Source: Smithella sp. | GTDB lineage: Bacteria; Desulfobacterota; Syntrophia; Syntrophales; Smithellaceae | Direction of reading: 5' to 3' | Assembly (NCBI GenBank): GCA_018056685.1 | Contig: JAGPFC010000002.1 | Coordinates: 134,178-198,177, forward strand | DNA: 64,000 bases | Shown: positions 26,428-35,404 of the stretch, piece after piece | Position numbering within the stretch: the stretch's first letter is position 1 | How the letters are laid out: the number at the start of each line of letters is the position of its first letter | The notes under the pieces: model-generated | Seen by the model: the letters and a program-made list of their open reading frames with translations, nothing else | What the model was told of the DNA's origin: nothing | The model's database searches: none | Made by a program: the position numbers and the translations under genes

Positions 26428-27291
26428 TTATCCTACAATATTTAGTATTTTGAGAAACCGGACAAGATGCCTGTCAAAAAATCCGGTTTTATAAACGAGA
26501 CCAAACACTTTAAAATAGAGTTCCGGCGTAAAGCGTTTCATCCGCCATATGTTTCGCCCGTCTTTCTGCGTAATCACATAGAAACGGTTTTTTTCAATGG
26601 ATTGAATTGTATGCTGCGCTACTTTTGCCGATGTTATCTGTGCATTCCTGAAGAATGCGTTGGCCAGTTGACGCTGGCGCTCGTCCGGTGAACTAAACTG
26701 ATCCATCAGATTCGTCTTGAAGAATGTGGGGCAGACAACTGACACGCCGATATTGCTGGCCGCGAGTTCAATTCTCAGCGTTTCGGAAAGCGATATGGCC
26801 GCTGCTTTGGTCACGTTGTAACTGGCCATTTCCGGCAACGAAGCAATGCCGGCGTTGGAGGCCACATTGACAATATATCCTGCTTTACGTTCCTTGAAAT
26901 AAGGGATGAACGAGCGACATCCATGAATAATGCTGTTGGTGTTGATGCCGATTATCCAGTTCCACTTTTCCAGCGGGATCTTCTCAAACCAGCCGGCCGA
27001 GGCGACTCCCGCATTGTTAATCAGAATGTCCGCGCCCTGCCATGCTTCCAGAATCTTTTGCAGCACCCTGTCAAGGTCTTCCGGCCTGGTGACGTCACAA
27101 TGTATTGTCAACGCTTCTCCGCCTGTCTGCTTCACCATTTCCGCGGTTTCTTTCGCCCGCTCATCGTTGATTTCGGCTATCGCTATTCTCCATTTTCGTT
27201 TCGCGAATTCCAGCGCCAGCGCGCGTCCCAGACCGCTGCCGGCTCCCGTAATGACGACTCTCTTTTCCGGAAATTTTTTATTCAGATCCAT
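26428..27291 (-). CDS. Short-chain dehydrogenase/reductase
   Basis: About 287 residues from the ATG at 27291, supported by GAGGAG 6 bases upstream. SDR hallmarks: ITGAGSGLGRALA (cofactor), HCDVT, ILINNAGVASAG, and the catalytic Ser plus Tyr-x-x-x-Lys in SYNVTKAAAI. The C-terminal ~40 residues (VFGLVYKTGFF) resemble membrane-associated SDR members that act on lipids or acyl chains. NADP preference is suggested by the residues after the second strand but is not certain. It is separated from the glycan genes by repeat R1. Confidence 0.85.
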   Translation of the reverse strand: MDLNKKFPEKRVVITGAGSGLGRALALEFAKRKWRIAIAEINDERAKETAEMVKQTGGEALTIHCDVTRPEDLDRVLQKILEAWQGADILINNAGVASAGWFEKIPLEKWNWIIGINTNSIIHGCRSFIPYFKERKAGYIVNVASNAGIASLPEMASYNVTKAAAISLSETLRIELAASNIGVSVVCPTFFKTNLMDQFSSPDERQRQLANAFFRNAQITSAKVAQHTIQSIEKNRFYVITQKDGRNIWRMKRFTPELYFKVFGLVYKTGFFDRHLVRFLKILNIVG

Positions 27292-27326
27292 TTCGCTCCT
27301 CGTCACATATTGAACATCTGAATGAA

Positions 27327-27515
27327 CAACCCCGCCGCAAGCAGCGGGGTATCCAAAAGAATTTGCGCCCCAAGGGGCGGGGAATTAGACCCACATTTAT
27401 CCCGCTCGGCCTATAGTGACCCTTAGGTTATTCGCCTCGGAGATAATGCGACCATCAAATTTCAGTGCACCTTTAGTGACCTTTAGGTTATTCGTTTCTG
27501 AAATTTGGGTCTCAT
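27327..27515 (+). repeat. Mosaic palindromic repeat, family R1, short copy
   Basis: It aligns with 14024-14332 without the ~90-base middle part. The first hairpin (27329-27350) is ACCCCGC/GCGGGGT, a compensatory change from CCCCAC/GTGGGG in the long copy with the same CGCAAGCA loop. GTGACC-TTAGGTTAT blocks occur twice, at 27417 and 27477. Confidence 0.8.
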
Positions 27516-27655
27516 TAATGTAACGTTCTCACTCGTCAAGGCTACTTTGAAAGTCCTTTCAGAATGTAACTACATATCGCCGTATTATTCCTTTCCACGA
27601 TTTTCATCCCTTCCTTTCTTGCAAATTCAATCCTTTTTTTGGTTTCTTCAAACTT

Positions 27656-27683
27656 CGGGATTCAATCTGCAAGATTGAACCCG
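27656..27683 (+). repeat. R2-type hairpin, copy c
   Basis: TTCAATCT pairs with AGATTGAA around a 3-base loop, flanked by GGG and CCC. It matches the second hairpin of R2 copies a and b. Outside the two repeats, the 27292-27771 gap contains nothing recognisable. Confidence 0.65.
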
Positions 27684-27771
27684 TTGTGATTTTTATCTCT
27701 TCTTCCGTCAGGCCGAAGTTCATAAACCAATTTGTCAATTTGCTTGTCCGTTGCGTCAATCTGGTGCTGAA

Positions 27772-28545
27772 TTAATGTTTATTCGTGGCTTGCCTCGTCA
27801 ATCGGGCGGTAATGACCAGTTGATACGCGAACATGCTTTTCCACAAATTGGCGACGAACGCTTCCGGTTTGTAAACATATTTCATATAAAACCGGTAGTA
27901 CGGATTCGCCGCCAGCGCTTCCGGCTCGGCAGGCTGCGCATTTCTGCTTTCCGGAAACATCCGGTTTCTGACCTGTATTCCAATCAGTCCCCTCAGCAAA
28001 TACGGCGTCGCGTAAACATCCGTCACATCAAATCCGGCCGCGGCAATCAACCGCTTAATGCTTTTCAGCGTGAAAAAACGGATATGCGTTCTGTCCATCA
28101 TTCCTGAAACGGTGTAATCCCACCGTCCGAAAAGCAATCGCAACCGGGTCAACCAGTTGGCAATGTTGGGCACGGATATGAGCAGGATGGCATTTTCCTT
28201 CATCAGCGGAACGGCATTGCGAATCAGCGACAGGGGGTCGTAAACATGTTCGAGGATGTCCGAAAAGACGACCATATCGAATGTTTCACGCTTGATTTCT
28301 TCCGGAATCATTTCCGGCCTGCTGAAATCCGCCACCACGGCACAGGTCAGGCGCTGTTTTGCTTTTTTGATGGCCAGGGGCGACAGATCAACGCCAAAGA
28401 CGATATTGTTTTTCTTCATCATCTCGGCGCCGTTCTGGCCGTAACCGCAGCCCACGTCCAGTATTTTAAGGCCTGATCCCACCTGTCGCAGAAGGCCGTG
28501 ATGAAGTTCTTCAAAATACTGGTACTGTCCGTTTAATTTATCCAT
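27772..28545 (-). CDS. Class I SAM-dependent methyltransferase
   Basis: A 257-residue protein. SAM-binding motif I is ILDVGCGYGQNGAEM, motif II is VFGVDLSPLAI, and then FDMVVFSDILEHVYDPL with LLISVPNIANW. This is the Methyltransf_11/23 type found in polysaccharide and lipopolysaccharide loci, where it may methylate a sugar or lipid-linked intermediate. It is the most downstream gene of the minus-strand glycan run. Confidence 0.78.
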   Translation of the reverse strand: MDKLNGQYQYFEELHHGLLRQVGSGLKILDVGCGYGQNGAEMMKKNNIVFGVDLSPLAIKKAKQRLTCAVVADFSRPEMIPEEIKRETFDMVVFSDILEHVYDPLSLIRNAVPLMKENAILLISVPNIANWLTRLRLLFGRWDYTVSGMMDRTHIRFFTLKSIKRLIAAAGFDVTDVYATPYLLRGLIGIQVRNRMFPESRNAQPAEPEALAANPYYRFYMKYVYKPEAFVANLWKSMFAYQLVITARLTRQATNKH

Positions 28546-28639
28546 TGTTTTTCTTCATTTTTTAACGGGTGAGGTTTTGCAAAAGAATGTAGGGAAAACG
28601 ACCGGTTATGTCAATGAAAAGTTCATGGATGCCAGCAGG

Positions 28640-29383
28640 CTATCGACGAAGGCGGGGGTACGTCGCAGATGAAAGGGTTCTTTCCAAGCGCGGGAAGTTT
28701 TTCAAGACGCCGATGATTGCTTCCAGCATTTTTTGCGGCGGCAATCCTCTGGAAACACCAAAACGCTGCCTGTAATTCACGTCGACATAACCGACCAGAG
28801 CGCCGCTGAATTTCGCGCGCAGGGTCAATTCCGAACTGATCAAAGCTTTGTTTATCCAGGCTTCCGAACAAAGTTTATCGTTAAGCGACTTGCTGTAAAT
28901 TCTGAAACCACTGTCAGCATCCCGCACATCGACTTTGAAATATTTTTTCAAAATGAAATTATAGGCCAGCGTCAGGAAACGGCGATGCACCTGGTCGGTT
29001 CTCCTGGTTCTGACACCGATGACCAGATCATGCTGACGACGGAGATCATACAGCTTCCAGAAATCACCGACGTCAAACTTGGAACCGGTATCACTGAAAA
29101 AAATATACGGATTCTTCGCAATCTTCATCGCGTCTCTCAAGGCCTTCGCGTAACCTTTTCTCTGCCCGCCGGTGGAATGAATGACTGCCGGGTCGTGAAG
29201 GTATCCGGTAATGATTTCTTTGGTGCCGTCGGTGCTGCCGTCTTCCGCGATAATCAGCTCCGATCCCGGTAATCGGGATAAAATCACCTTTTGAATACTG
29301 AGGATTTCCTGGCCGATAGTGGCCGCTTCGTTGTAAACAATCAGGATGACGGAAACCGGTTCTGGATCGGAATGATTAAACAT
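28640..29383 (-). CDS. Family 2 glycosyltransferase
   Basis: A 247-residue GT-A enzyme without membrane helices. The nucleotide-sugar site is VSVILIVYNEAATI with ELIIAEDGSTDGTKEII, then IFFSDTGSKFDVGDF in place of the usual DxD, and DADSGFRIYS near residue 160. This resembles polyprenyl-phosphate glycosyltransferases or related enzymes that build a cell-surface glycan. It lies between two methyltransferase genes. Confidence 0.82.
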   Translation of the reverse strand: MFNHSDPEPVSVILIVYNEAATIGQEILSIQKVILSRLPGSELIIAEDGSTDGTKEIITGYLHDPAVIHSTGGQRKGYAKALRDAMKIAKNPYIFFSDTGSKFDVGDFWKLYDLRRQHDLVIGVRTRRTDQVHRRFLTLAYNFILKKYFKVDVRDADSGFRIYSKSLNDKLCSEAWINKALISSELTLRAKFSGALVGYVDVNYRQRFGVSRGLPPQKMLEAIIGVLKNFPRLERTLSSATYPRLRR

Positions 29384-29421
29384 GGTCTTGCCCTGTTGCT
29401 TTTATGCTGACATAAAAACTT

Positions 29422-29988
29422 TTATTTGATGGCTCTGATGTAAAGATGCGCATTCGCCGGGTTCAGAAAACGATTTCTGGAAATGCCACGGGAAAGAAAA
29501 ATCTGCGTATCTCCTGCGATAACCTCGCTGAAGCCGATGTCCCGCAGATGCTGGAACAAATCATCTTTCAGCCAGGCGCATTTGTGCTCGTCTCCCGGCC
29601 AGCGCTGCCAGCCCCAGAAAGTAGCGAAGACGTGTTCCCTGGAAAACGGACTCTTCTCCGGCATGCCGTGTGCAATGTGATAAAGATACTCGCTCCATAC
29701 TTTAATATCCGGCAGGTCGAAAAGAAATTCTCCCCGCGGCCGGAGCAGTTTATGAATATGCCTCAATGCTGCGGTAAATTCGGTAAAACGCAAATGCTCC
29801 ATCAGCGCCAGCGCAATCACTTCGGCAAGCGAGTTTTCCGGCAGGGAAATCTGCCAGATCGGGCAGCTAAAATCCAAGTCCACGCCGGGTTGCATGGTGA
29901 TATCCTGATGCAGGTATCCCGGCGTCGGCCTCTGCCCGCAACCCAGCTCCAGCTTATCGGATTTTAAAACAGGCGATGTTTGATTCAT
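29422..29988 (-). CDS. Predicted SAM-dependent methyltransferase (COG4627-like)
   Basis: A 188-residue protein. KLELGCGQRPTPGYLHQDI is the short motif I typical of this group; VIALALMEHLRFTEF and LRPRGEFLFDLPDI follow. Such small methyltransferases are common in surface-polysaccharide clusters. It is separated from the GmhA-like gene by one base and is therefore in the same operon. Confidence 0.75.
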   Translation of the reverse strand: MNQTSPVLKSDKLELGCGQRPTPGYLHQDITMQPGVDLDFSCPIWQISLPENSLAEVIALALMEHLRFTEFTAALRHIHKLLRPRGEFLFDLPDIKVWSEYLYHIAHGMPEKSPFSREHVFATFWGWQRWPGDEHKCAWLKDDLFQHLRDIGFSEVIAGDTQIFLSRGISRNRFLNPANAHLYIRAIK

Positions 29989-29989
29989 T

Positions 29990-30631
29990 TTATTTTTTAC
30001 CGCGGGAATTTATTTTCCGAGGCATCGGTTTTGATGTTGGTTGACGTTGCTTACGCTCTGATTTCTGCAATGCGGCGCTCAGCATTTTCATCATCATGTG
30101 GCTGATAATGGAATGAATATCTTCCGCAACCTTCATATCGTCAACGTCGATGTGGACACAGAATTGCGCTGCATTCTTCAGTTTTCCGCCGTCAAAACCG
30201 CAGAATCCTACCGTTACCGCGCCTTTTTTGTTGGCATAGTCAATGGCCCGAATGATGTTTCTGGAATTGCCGCTGGAAGAAATGCCGATCACCACGTCGG
30301 CGGGTTGCAGAAAGTTTTTCAATTGTTCCACAAAAATCGCGTCATAACTGATGTCGTTGGCGATCGCAGAAACGGAAGGCATGTTATCGTTAAGACACAT
30401 CACTCTGAATTTTCTATTGAGATGCGCGGATGCTCCTTTATTGAAATCGCACACGATATGCGAGGCGATGGTCCCGCTGCCGCCGTTGCCCATGGTAAAG
30501 ATCGTATTGCCATGATCGTAAGCGGTTTTCAGGATATTCACGATTTGATTTATTTCCCGTGTCTTTAAAACGTTGAGCTTTTTTTCTAAAAGCTTTAAAT
30601 ATTTTTCGATGTCCGCCGTGCAATCAATCAT
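29990..30631 (-). CDS. gmhA: D-sedoheptulose 7-phosphate isomerase (GmhA-like SIS protein)
   Basis: A 213-residue SIS-domain protein: FTMGNGGSGTIASHIVCDF, IGISSSGNSRNIIRA, TVGFCGFDGGKLKNAA and EDIHSIISHMM. These are GmhA features. It converts sedoheptulose 7-phosphate to D-glycero-D-manno-heptose 7-phosphate, the first step of heptose activation. A basic ~25-residue tail (KSERKQRQPTSKPMPRK) is unusual for GmhA. The start overlaps the kinase gene by 8 bases. Confidence 0.86.
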   Translation of the reverse strand: MIDCTADIEKYLKLLEKKLNVLKTREINQIVNILKTAYDHGNTIFTMGNGGSGTIASHIVCDFNKGASAHLNRKFRVMCLNDNMPSVSAIANDISYDAIFVEQLKNFLQPADVVIGISSSGNSRNIIRAIDYANKKGAVTVGFCGFDGGKLKNAAQFCVHIDVDDMKVAEDIHSIISHMMMKMLSAALQKSERKQRQPTSKPMPRKINSRGKK

Positions 30632-31622
30632 CGCTGTTTACCTCACTGGCCGTATCATAAATCACCTTCGTACCCGAATTGTCAAATTGAAATTTGAACT
30701 CTCTCAAGTCTTTCATGGTCCTCCGGAGTTCTGCCTGCCGCGACGGCTCGCAATAGAACATTAAAAAACCGCTACCGCCCGCGCCGAGGAGTTTGCCGCC
30801 TTCCGCGCCGTTTTTACAGGCCTGCTGATAATAATAATCAATTTTGTCATCGGAAATTTTCGGCGAAAGTTCTTTCTTCAAACGCCAGCCTTCGTCCAGT
30901 ATCGCTCCCATATCGTGCAGATTTCCCGTTTCCAGACAGGCTTTCAGATTTTGAGCCAGGCCGGTCATGGTCTGAATGTTCATAAAAGTTTTTTTATCGG
31001 CAACCGTGCTTCTTTTCTGAGCGGAAAGTATTTCCCGTGACGGTCTCGTGCCGCCGGTATAAAAGAACAAAAGGCTGTTTTCCAGTTCCCGGTATTTTTC
31101 GCGGGACATGACAACCGGTGCGACACAGACAGTATCGTCGGGATAAAAAGTGATCAGGTTGAATCCTCCGTAAGCCGCGGCGTACTGATCCTGTTTGCCG
31201 ATGGGTTCCCCCAGAATGTCAATTTCAAGGGCGCAGGCTTCCCGGGCCAGTGTTTCCGGAACAGGATACCGGCCTGTATAGGCATACAAAGCATTCAGCA
31301 GACCCACCGTAAAGGAACCGGATGAGCCCAGTCCTGTCCCCGCCGGGATATCCCCGATGGAATTAACATCAATGCCGTTAATGCCGAATTTTCTAAGCGC
31401 TTCACGAACGATGGGATGTTTGATTTCACCGACCTCACCGACCAGCTCGGTCCGGGAATACTTCACCTGAATTCTTTCATCAAAATAAGGATGGATGAAG
31501 ATGTACATGTATTTATCGATGGTTGTACTCAACACACAGCCGGCTTGTCTTGAATAAAATTCTTTCAAATCACTGCCGCCGCCGGCAAAACTTATTCGAA
31601 AAGGGGTTCTTGTCCCTATCAT
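30624..31622 (-). CDS. hddA: D-glycero-alpha-D-manno-heptose 7-phosphate kinase (GHMP family)
   Basis: A 332-residue GHMP kinase: TPFRISFAGGGSDLKEFY at the N-terminus, GTGLGSSGSFTVGLLNAL (the P-x3-GLGSSS phosphate loop), EIDILGEPIGKQDQYAAAYGG and KLLGAGGSGFLMF at the C-terminus. This signature set is characteristic of HddA-like sugar kinases. It phosphorylates heptose 7-phosphate at C1. It sits between GmhA and the fused guanylyltransferase-phosphatase, which fits the GDP-heptose pathway exactly. Confidence 0.88.
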   Translation of the reverse strand: MIGTRTPFRISFAGGGSDLKEFYSRQAGCVLSTTIDKYMYIFIHPYFDERIQVKYSRTELVGEVGEIKHPIVREALRKFGINGIDVNSIGDIPAGTGLGSSGSFTVGLLNALYAYTGRYPVPETLAREACALEIDILGEPIGKQDQYAAAYGGFNLITFYPDDTVCVAPVVMSREKYRELENSLLFFYTGGTRPSREILSAQKRSTVADKKTFMNIQTMTGLAQNLKACLETGNLHDMGAILDEGWRLKKELSPKISDDKIDYYYQQACKNGAEGGKLLGAGGSGFLMFYCEPSRQAELRRTMKDLREFKFQFDNSGTKVIYDTASEVNSDD

Positions 31623-31682
31623 CAGACCTCTTGAAAAGAAAAAACATGTTCAGCTTCTGTTACGCTGTTCGATAATTTGTCT

Positions 31683-32996
31683 TTAACCTTCATATTCATC
31701 GACTATGAAATCCACGGCCTCCCGCAGATTTTCAAAAACAAAATCGGGACGGCAATCACATCGCCCGTCTTTTCCGGCATACCCCGTTTTGACCAGGATG
31801 GTCTTCAATCCGGCATTGCATCCCGCCATAATATCGCGGGTGGAATCGCCAATCATAAAAGATCGGCCGAGATCAATGTTGAAGTCGTCCCGCGCCTGCA
31901 GAAGCATTCCGGGTTCCGGCTTCCTGCACGCGCATTTTATTTTGTAATCCGTGTTTTCTCCTGCAAAACCGCGGTCGGGATGATGAGGACAATAATAAAT
32001 CGCGTCCAGAAAGGATTGTTTCTCACCCAGCATCCTATCCAATGTTTTATGGATTTGAGCAACATCTTTTTCCGAACAGAGCCCTCTGGCCACAACGGAC
32101 TGATTGGTGACTACAATCGCCAGATAATCCGAATGATTGATTTTTCGCACGGCTTCCGCCGAACCATCGATTAAGACCAATTGTTCAGGTTTGCAAAGAT
32201 ATTCAACTTCTTCATTCATCACGCCATCCCTGTCCAGAAATATGGCTTTCTGTTTTTTGTTCAAATTTCGACGATAAACCTTGCCGCTGAGAATATCCTT
32301 TTCGACCTCGTAGAATCTGTCCACTGAACCGACATCCTTTACATACTCGGAAGATCTGTAAGCGTAAAGATTTTGTCCCTGATCAACCAGCAGGGGAAAG
32401 ACATCGTGACCGAAATCAAGTTTTCGTCCGCTTTCAATAAATCGTGCCATTGTCCTGTCAAGAATATAGATGCCGGCATTGACCAGATTCTGATACACCT
32501 GACCGGCCGGATGCGGTTTGGAAATAAATCGGGTTATTTTATGAAAGCCGTCCACTTCCAGCAAATCACTGTCAAAAGGATGGTCGTTGGGATGAACCAG
32601 CAAAGTGCCGTGGCCGCTGTGCGCTTGATGAAAATTGATCAGCCGCGTCAGATCGATGTCAAAAATGATATCCCCATATAAAACCAGAATGTTTTTCGCG
32701 GCGCCGAATAATGGTTCAGCATATTTAAAAGCTCCCGCGGTGCCCAGCGGTTCTGTTTCTTCCGCGTATCGTATGGACAAATCAAACTTCCGGCCGTCGC
32801 CGAAATAGTTCCGAATAGCGTCCGCGCCGTAACCGACGCTGAGGATCACGTCTTGGATATGATTCCGGGCGAGATACTCTATTTGATATTGAAGAATCGG
32901 CTTGCCGGCGATGGCGACCATCGGCTTGGGCATTTGAGCCGGCGTCATGTCCTTGAGCCTTGTTCCTTTTCCACCCGCGAGAATAAATGCAATCAT
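31683..32996 (-). CDS. hddC-gmhB: Bifunctional heptose-1-phosphate guanylyltransferase / heptose-1,7-bisphosphate phosphatase fusion
   Basis: A 437-residue fusion. Residues 1-240 are a sugar-nucleotide transferase: ILAGGKGTRLKDMT, MPKPMVAIAGKPI, LVLYGDIIFDIDL and LVNAGIYILDR. Residues ~248-437 are a HAD phosphatase of the GmhB type: IFLDRDGVMNEEVEYL, VVTNQSVVARG, the zinc-site CPHHPDRG with CACRKPEPGML, and FMIGDSTRDIMAG. It would dephosphorylate heptose 1,7-bisphosphate and then attach a nucleotide (GMP if HddC-like). Usually these are separate proteins. It overlaps the epimerase gene by 4 bases. Confidence 0.85.
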   Translation of the reverse strand: MIAFILAGGKGTRLKDMTPAQMPKPMVAIAGKPILQYQIEYLARNHIQDVILSVGYGADAIRNYFGDGRKFDLSIRYAEETEPLGTAGAFKYAEPLFGAAKNILVLYGDIIFDIDLTRLINFHQAHSGHGTLLVHPNDHPFDSDLLEVDGFHKITRFISKPHPAGQVYQNLVNAGIYILDRTMARFIESGRKLDFGHDVFPLLVDQGQNLYAYRSSEYVKDVGSVDRFYEVEKDILSGKVYRRNLNKKQKAIFLDRDGVMNEEVEYLCKPEQLVLIDGSAEAVRKINHSDYLAIVVTNQSVVARGLCSEKDVAQIHKTLDRMLGEKQSFLDAIYYCPHHPDRGFAGENTDYKIKCACRKPEPGMLLQARDDFNIDLGRSFMIGDSTRDIMAGCNAGLKTILVKTGYAGKDGRCDCRPDFVFENLREAVDFIVDEYEG

Positions 32997-33931
32997 TTTT
33001 GCAGAACACCTCTGACAGCCAGTCTTACCGCCTCCGCGGAGGAATGAGCAGCCTTCCAGCCCATAGTATTCAGCTTTTTCAAATCATACCGGTAATGGGG
33101 GACATCGCCCGGCCAGCCTGTACTGCCGCCCGTATAGTTAAATTTCACGTTTTGTAATCCCATTTCCGCGCAAACAATCCCGGCGATGTCTGTCACGGCT
33201 ATCTCATCCTGCACACCGGCGTTAACATAATTCAGCTTTTCCTGAGTGTGCTGAAATATAAAGAACAGCGCTTCCACCAGATCCTGAACATACATGTATG
33301 GTTTCTTTTGTCTGCCGTCCCCCAGAATGATCAGTTGCTTTGGATTATCCCGCAGCTTTTGAATAAAATCATGGATGACGCCATGCGTCATTCTTGGCCC
33401 GGTAACATTGGGAAACCGGACAATCCATGACTGGATATTATTCATGGACGAATAGGCGGAGATAAAAGCTTCCGCCGCAAGTTTGCCCGCCCCGTAATAC
33501 GAAACCGGCGACAAGGGCCCCGTTACTTCGGCTAATTTTTTCCGCGCGTCGCCGTACACGGCGGATGAAGAGGCAAACACAAATTTTTTGACGTCAAACA
33601 AGCGGCAGCACTCCAGCGCGTTCCAGGTTGCCAGAAACGTATGATGGAGATCCATTTCCGGATTGGCCGCGGAAGCAGCGATATCCGAATTGGCGGCCAG
33701 ATGGAAAACCGCATGGAACTTGTTTTTCTGAAATATCTTTTTCAACCTGTCCAGACGCAGTAGATCCTCTTTCATGAAAACGAAATTTCTGCGATGCGTC
33801 AGATGCCTGATGTTTTCCCTTGTTCCCAGGGAAAGATTATCCAGCGCCGTCACATGATGCTTTTCAGCAACCAGTAAATCCGCCAGATGACTGCCGATGA
33901 AACCGGCGCCGCCGGTAATCAGTATTTTCAT
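32993..33931 (-). CDS. NAD-dependent sugar-nucleotide epimerase/dehydratase
   Basis: A 312-residue extended SDR: ILITGGAGFIGSHLADLL, VTALDNLSLG, HLAANSDIAASAANP, then FASSSAVYGDARKKLAE and the catalytic SYYGAGKLAAEAFI. This is the UDP-glucose 4-epimerase-like class. It may epimerise the GDP-heptose product or another nucleotide sugar. It is cotranscribed with the heptose genes (4-base overlap). Confidence 0.85.
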   Translation of the reverse strand: MKILITGGAGFIGSHLADLLVAEKHHVTALDNLSLGTRENIRHLTHRRNFVFMKEDLLRLDRLKKIFQKNKFHAVFHLAANSDIAASAANPEMDLHHTFLATWNALECCRLFDVKKFVFASSSAVYGDARKKLAEVTGPLSPVSYYGAGKLAAEAFISAYSSMNNIQSWIVRFPNVTGPRMTHGVIHDFIQKLRDNPKQLIILGDGRQKKPYMYVQDLVEALFFIFQHTQEKLNYVNAGVQDEIAVTDIAGIVCAEMGLQNVKFNYTGGSTGWPGDVPHYRYDLKKLNTMGWKAAHSSAEAVRLAVRGVLQK

Positions 33932-34008
33932 AAATATGTCCTGAGCTGCCCGTGATTTTTTATACTTATACCAGATTCCGGTTAAATTTCTACAAGTTCA
34001 CGATGTAT

Positions 34009-35331
34009 TTAAATTTTTATTTCAATCTCTTCACTGAGATTCTTCGCGCGCCGGATAACGGCATCCATATTTAAATATTCAAATTCTCCGAACCGGCCGC
34101 ACAACCGGACGCCCTGCCCTGAAAAATAATTTTTGACGACCTTCATATTTCTCTGATGATGCAAATCGCAGATGACGTAAGCGTATTCAATTTTCCGGGT
34201 TTTCAGGCAATTGATCTGCTCGCGGGTGTCGATGAACCGCGCGGCCTCCAGTCCCGCGATTATTTTTTCTTCCACTTCGCTGACATTCATTTGATCCATC
34301 GCGCTTTTTTGGGAGACGGTAATCTCCGCCAATAAGTTCGTGGATTTATCGTCGTTGCAGTAGTTGTCTCCCAGAAAATTCAGTTTCGACAAACGGTGAA
34401 AAATAATATTTTCATCCGGTACCATCACGGCAAAATTATCACCCAGATGATCTTTCCGTACATTAAGAACAGTGATTATCAGGGAATTGTATTTCAGGCC
34501 GTTTACCGACATCATGACCTCGTCCGGCATTTCTTCCTGATAAAGACCGGCCAGCAGGGGAACCGGTATAGTGGAAATAATGAAATCATAATTTTTGGCA
34601 CCATGACTCTCTGTTTCTACCCGCCATTGCTCACCGGCTTTTTTCAGGCTGACGACATTGCCCTCCGTGATGATCCTGATTTTCTGATTAAACCGGTCGA
34701 TGAGAGATTTTATCAGCGCGTTGATGCCGCCCTGCCGCGGATAATAAAAATAGAGTTGTGGAAGGTAACCTTCCGTAGGGATGCCCGCGGCGCTTTTGAT
34801 GATGTCTTCCGGCGGCGGTTTTGGAATTCTGCCGGCCATTTGCGTATCCATCAGCGCGGGATCATATTTCCATATCTTCTCGTTATAAGGTTTAAGATAA
34901 ATATTGGTGATGCCCTCTCCGAAGGTTTTCAGGAAATACGTCAGCAGATTATCCGCCGGCTCCCTTTCATAAGGATTGTTGAGAAAGGTATTCAGACAGT
35001 GTTCTCTTTCCGCAGCAGGCAGGGCCGACAGTTCGTTCTCAAAAGGATATTTGATGAATGATCCTTTGCGGTATATTTTATTGACCCGCCTCAGTTTGTT
35101 TTTATTCTCACCGAGGAGACTGATCATGAAATCCAGTATTTCGGCATCCTGGGAAAAAATCACATGCGGGCCGATATCACAGCAAACGCCGTGGATTTGA
35201 AATGAACGGCATAATCCTCCCGGTTCGCTTTCCTTCTCCAGGATTTCTATGCTTTCGATTGCATCATTTTTTTGTAGAAAGTACGCAAGCGCAATACCAC
35301 TGAGCCCGCCGCCGAGGATTCCTATTTTCAT
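34009..35331 (-). CDS. FAD-dependent UDP-galactopyranose mutase-like/amine oxidase-like oxidoreductase
   Basis: A 440-residue flavoprotein: IGILGGGLSGIALAYFLQ (FAD Rossmann), EILEKESEPGGLCRSF, GPHVIFSQDAEIL, YLKPYNEKIWKYDP and YYPRQGGINALIKSL, with a terminal CGRFGEFEYLNMDAVI. The N-P-Y-x-K-like YNEKIW segment and the last FAD motif are reminiscent of UDP-galactopyranose mutase relatives in glycan loci. It may rearrange or oxidise a nucleotide- or lipid-linked sugar; the exact reaction cannot be assigned. Confidence 0.72.
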   Translation of the reverse strand: MKIGILGGGLSGIALAYFLQKNDAIESIEILEKESEPGGLCRSFQIHGVCCDIGPHVIFSQDAEILDFMISLLGENKNKLRRVNKIYRKGSFIKYPFENELSALPAAEREHCLNTFLNNPYEREPADNLLTYFLKTFGEGITNIYLKPYNEKIWKYDPALMDTQMAGRIPKPPPEDIIKSAAGIPTEGYLPQLYFYYPRQGGINALIKSLIDRFNQKIRIITEGNVVSLKKAGEQWRVETESHGAKNYDFIISTIPVPLLAGLYQEEMPDEVMMSVNGLKYNSLIITVLNVRKDHLGDNFAVMVPDENIIFHRLSKLNFLGDNYCNDDKSTNLLAEITVSQKSAMDQMNVSEVEEKIIAGLEAARFIDTREQINCLKTRKIEYAYVICDLHHQRNMKVVKNYFSGQGVRLCGRFGEFEYLNMDAVIRRAKNLSEEIEIKI

Positions 35332-35404
35332 AATGAAACGTTCTTTAGGTTTTGAATATCACGAAATAATATCTGCATCAAAAAAATATCTATTTAAAGC
35401 CGCG

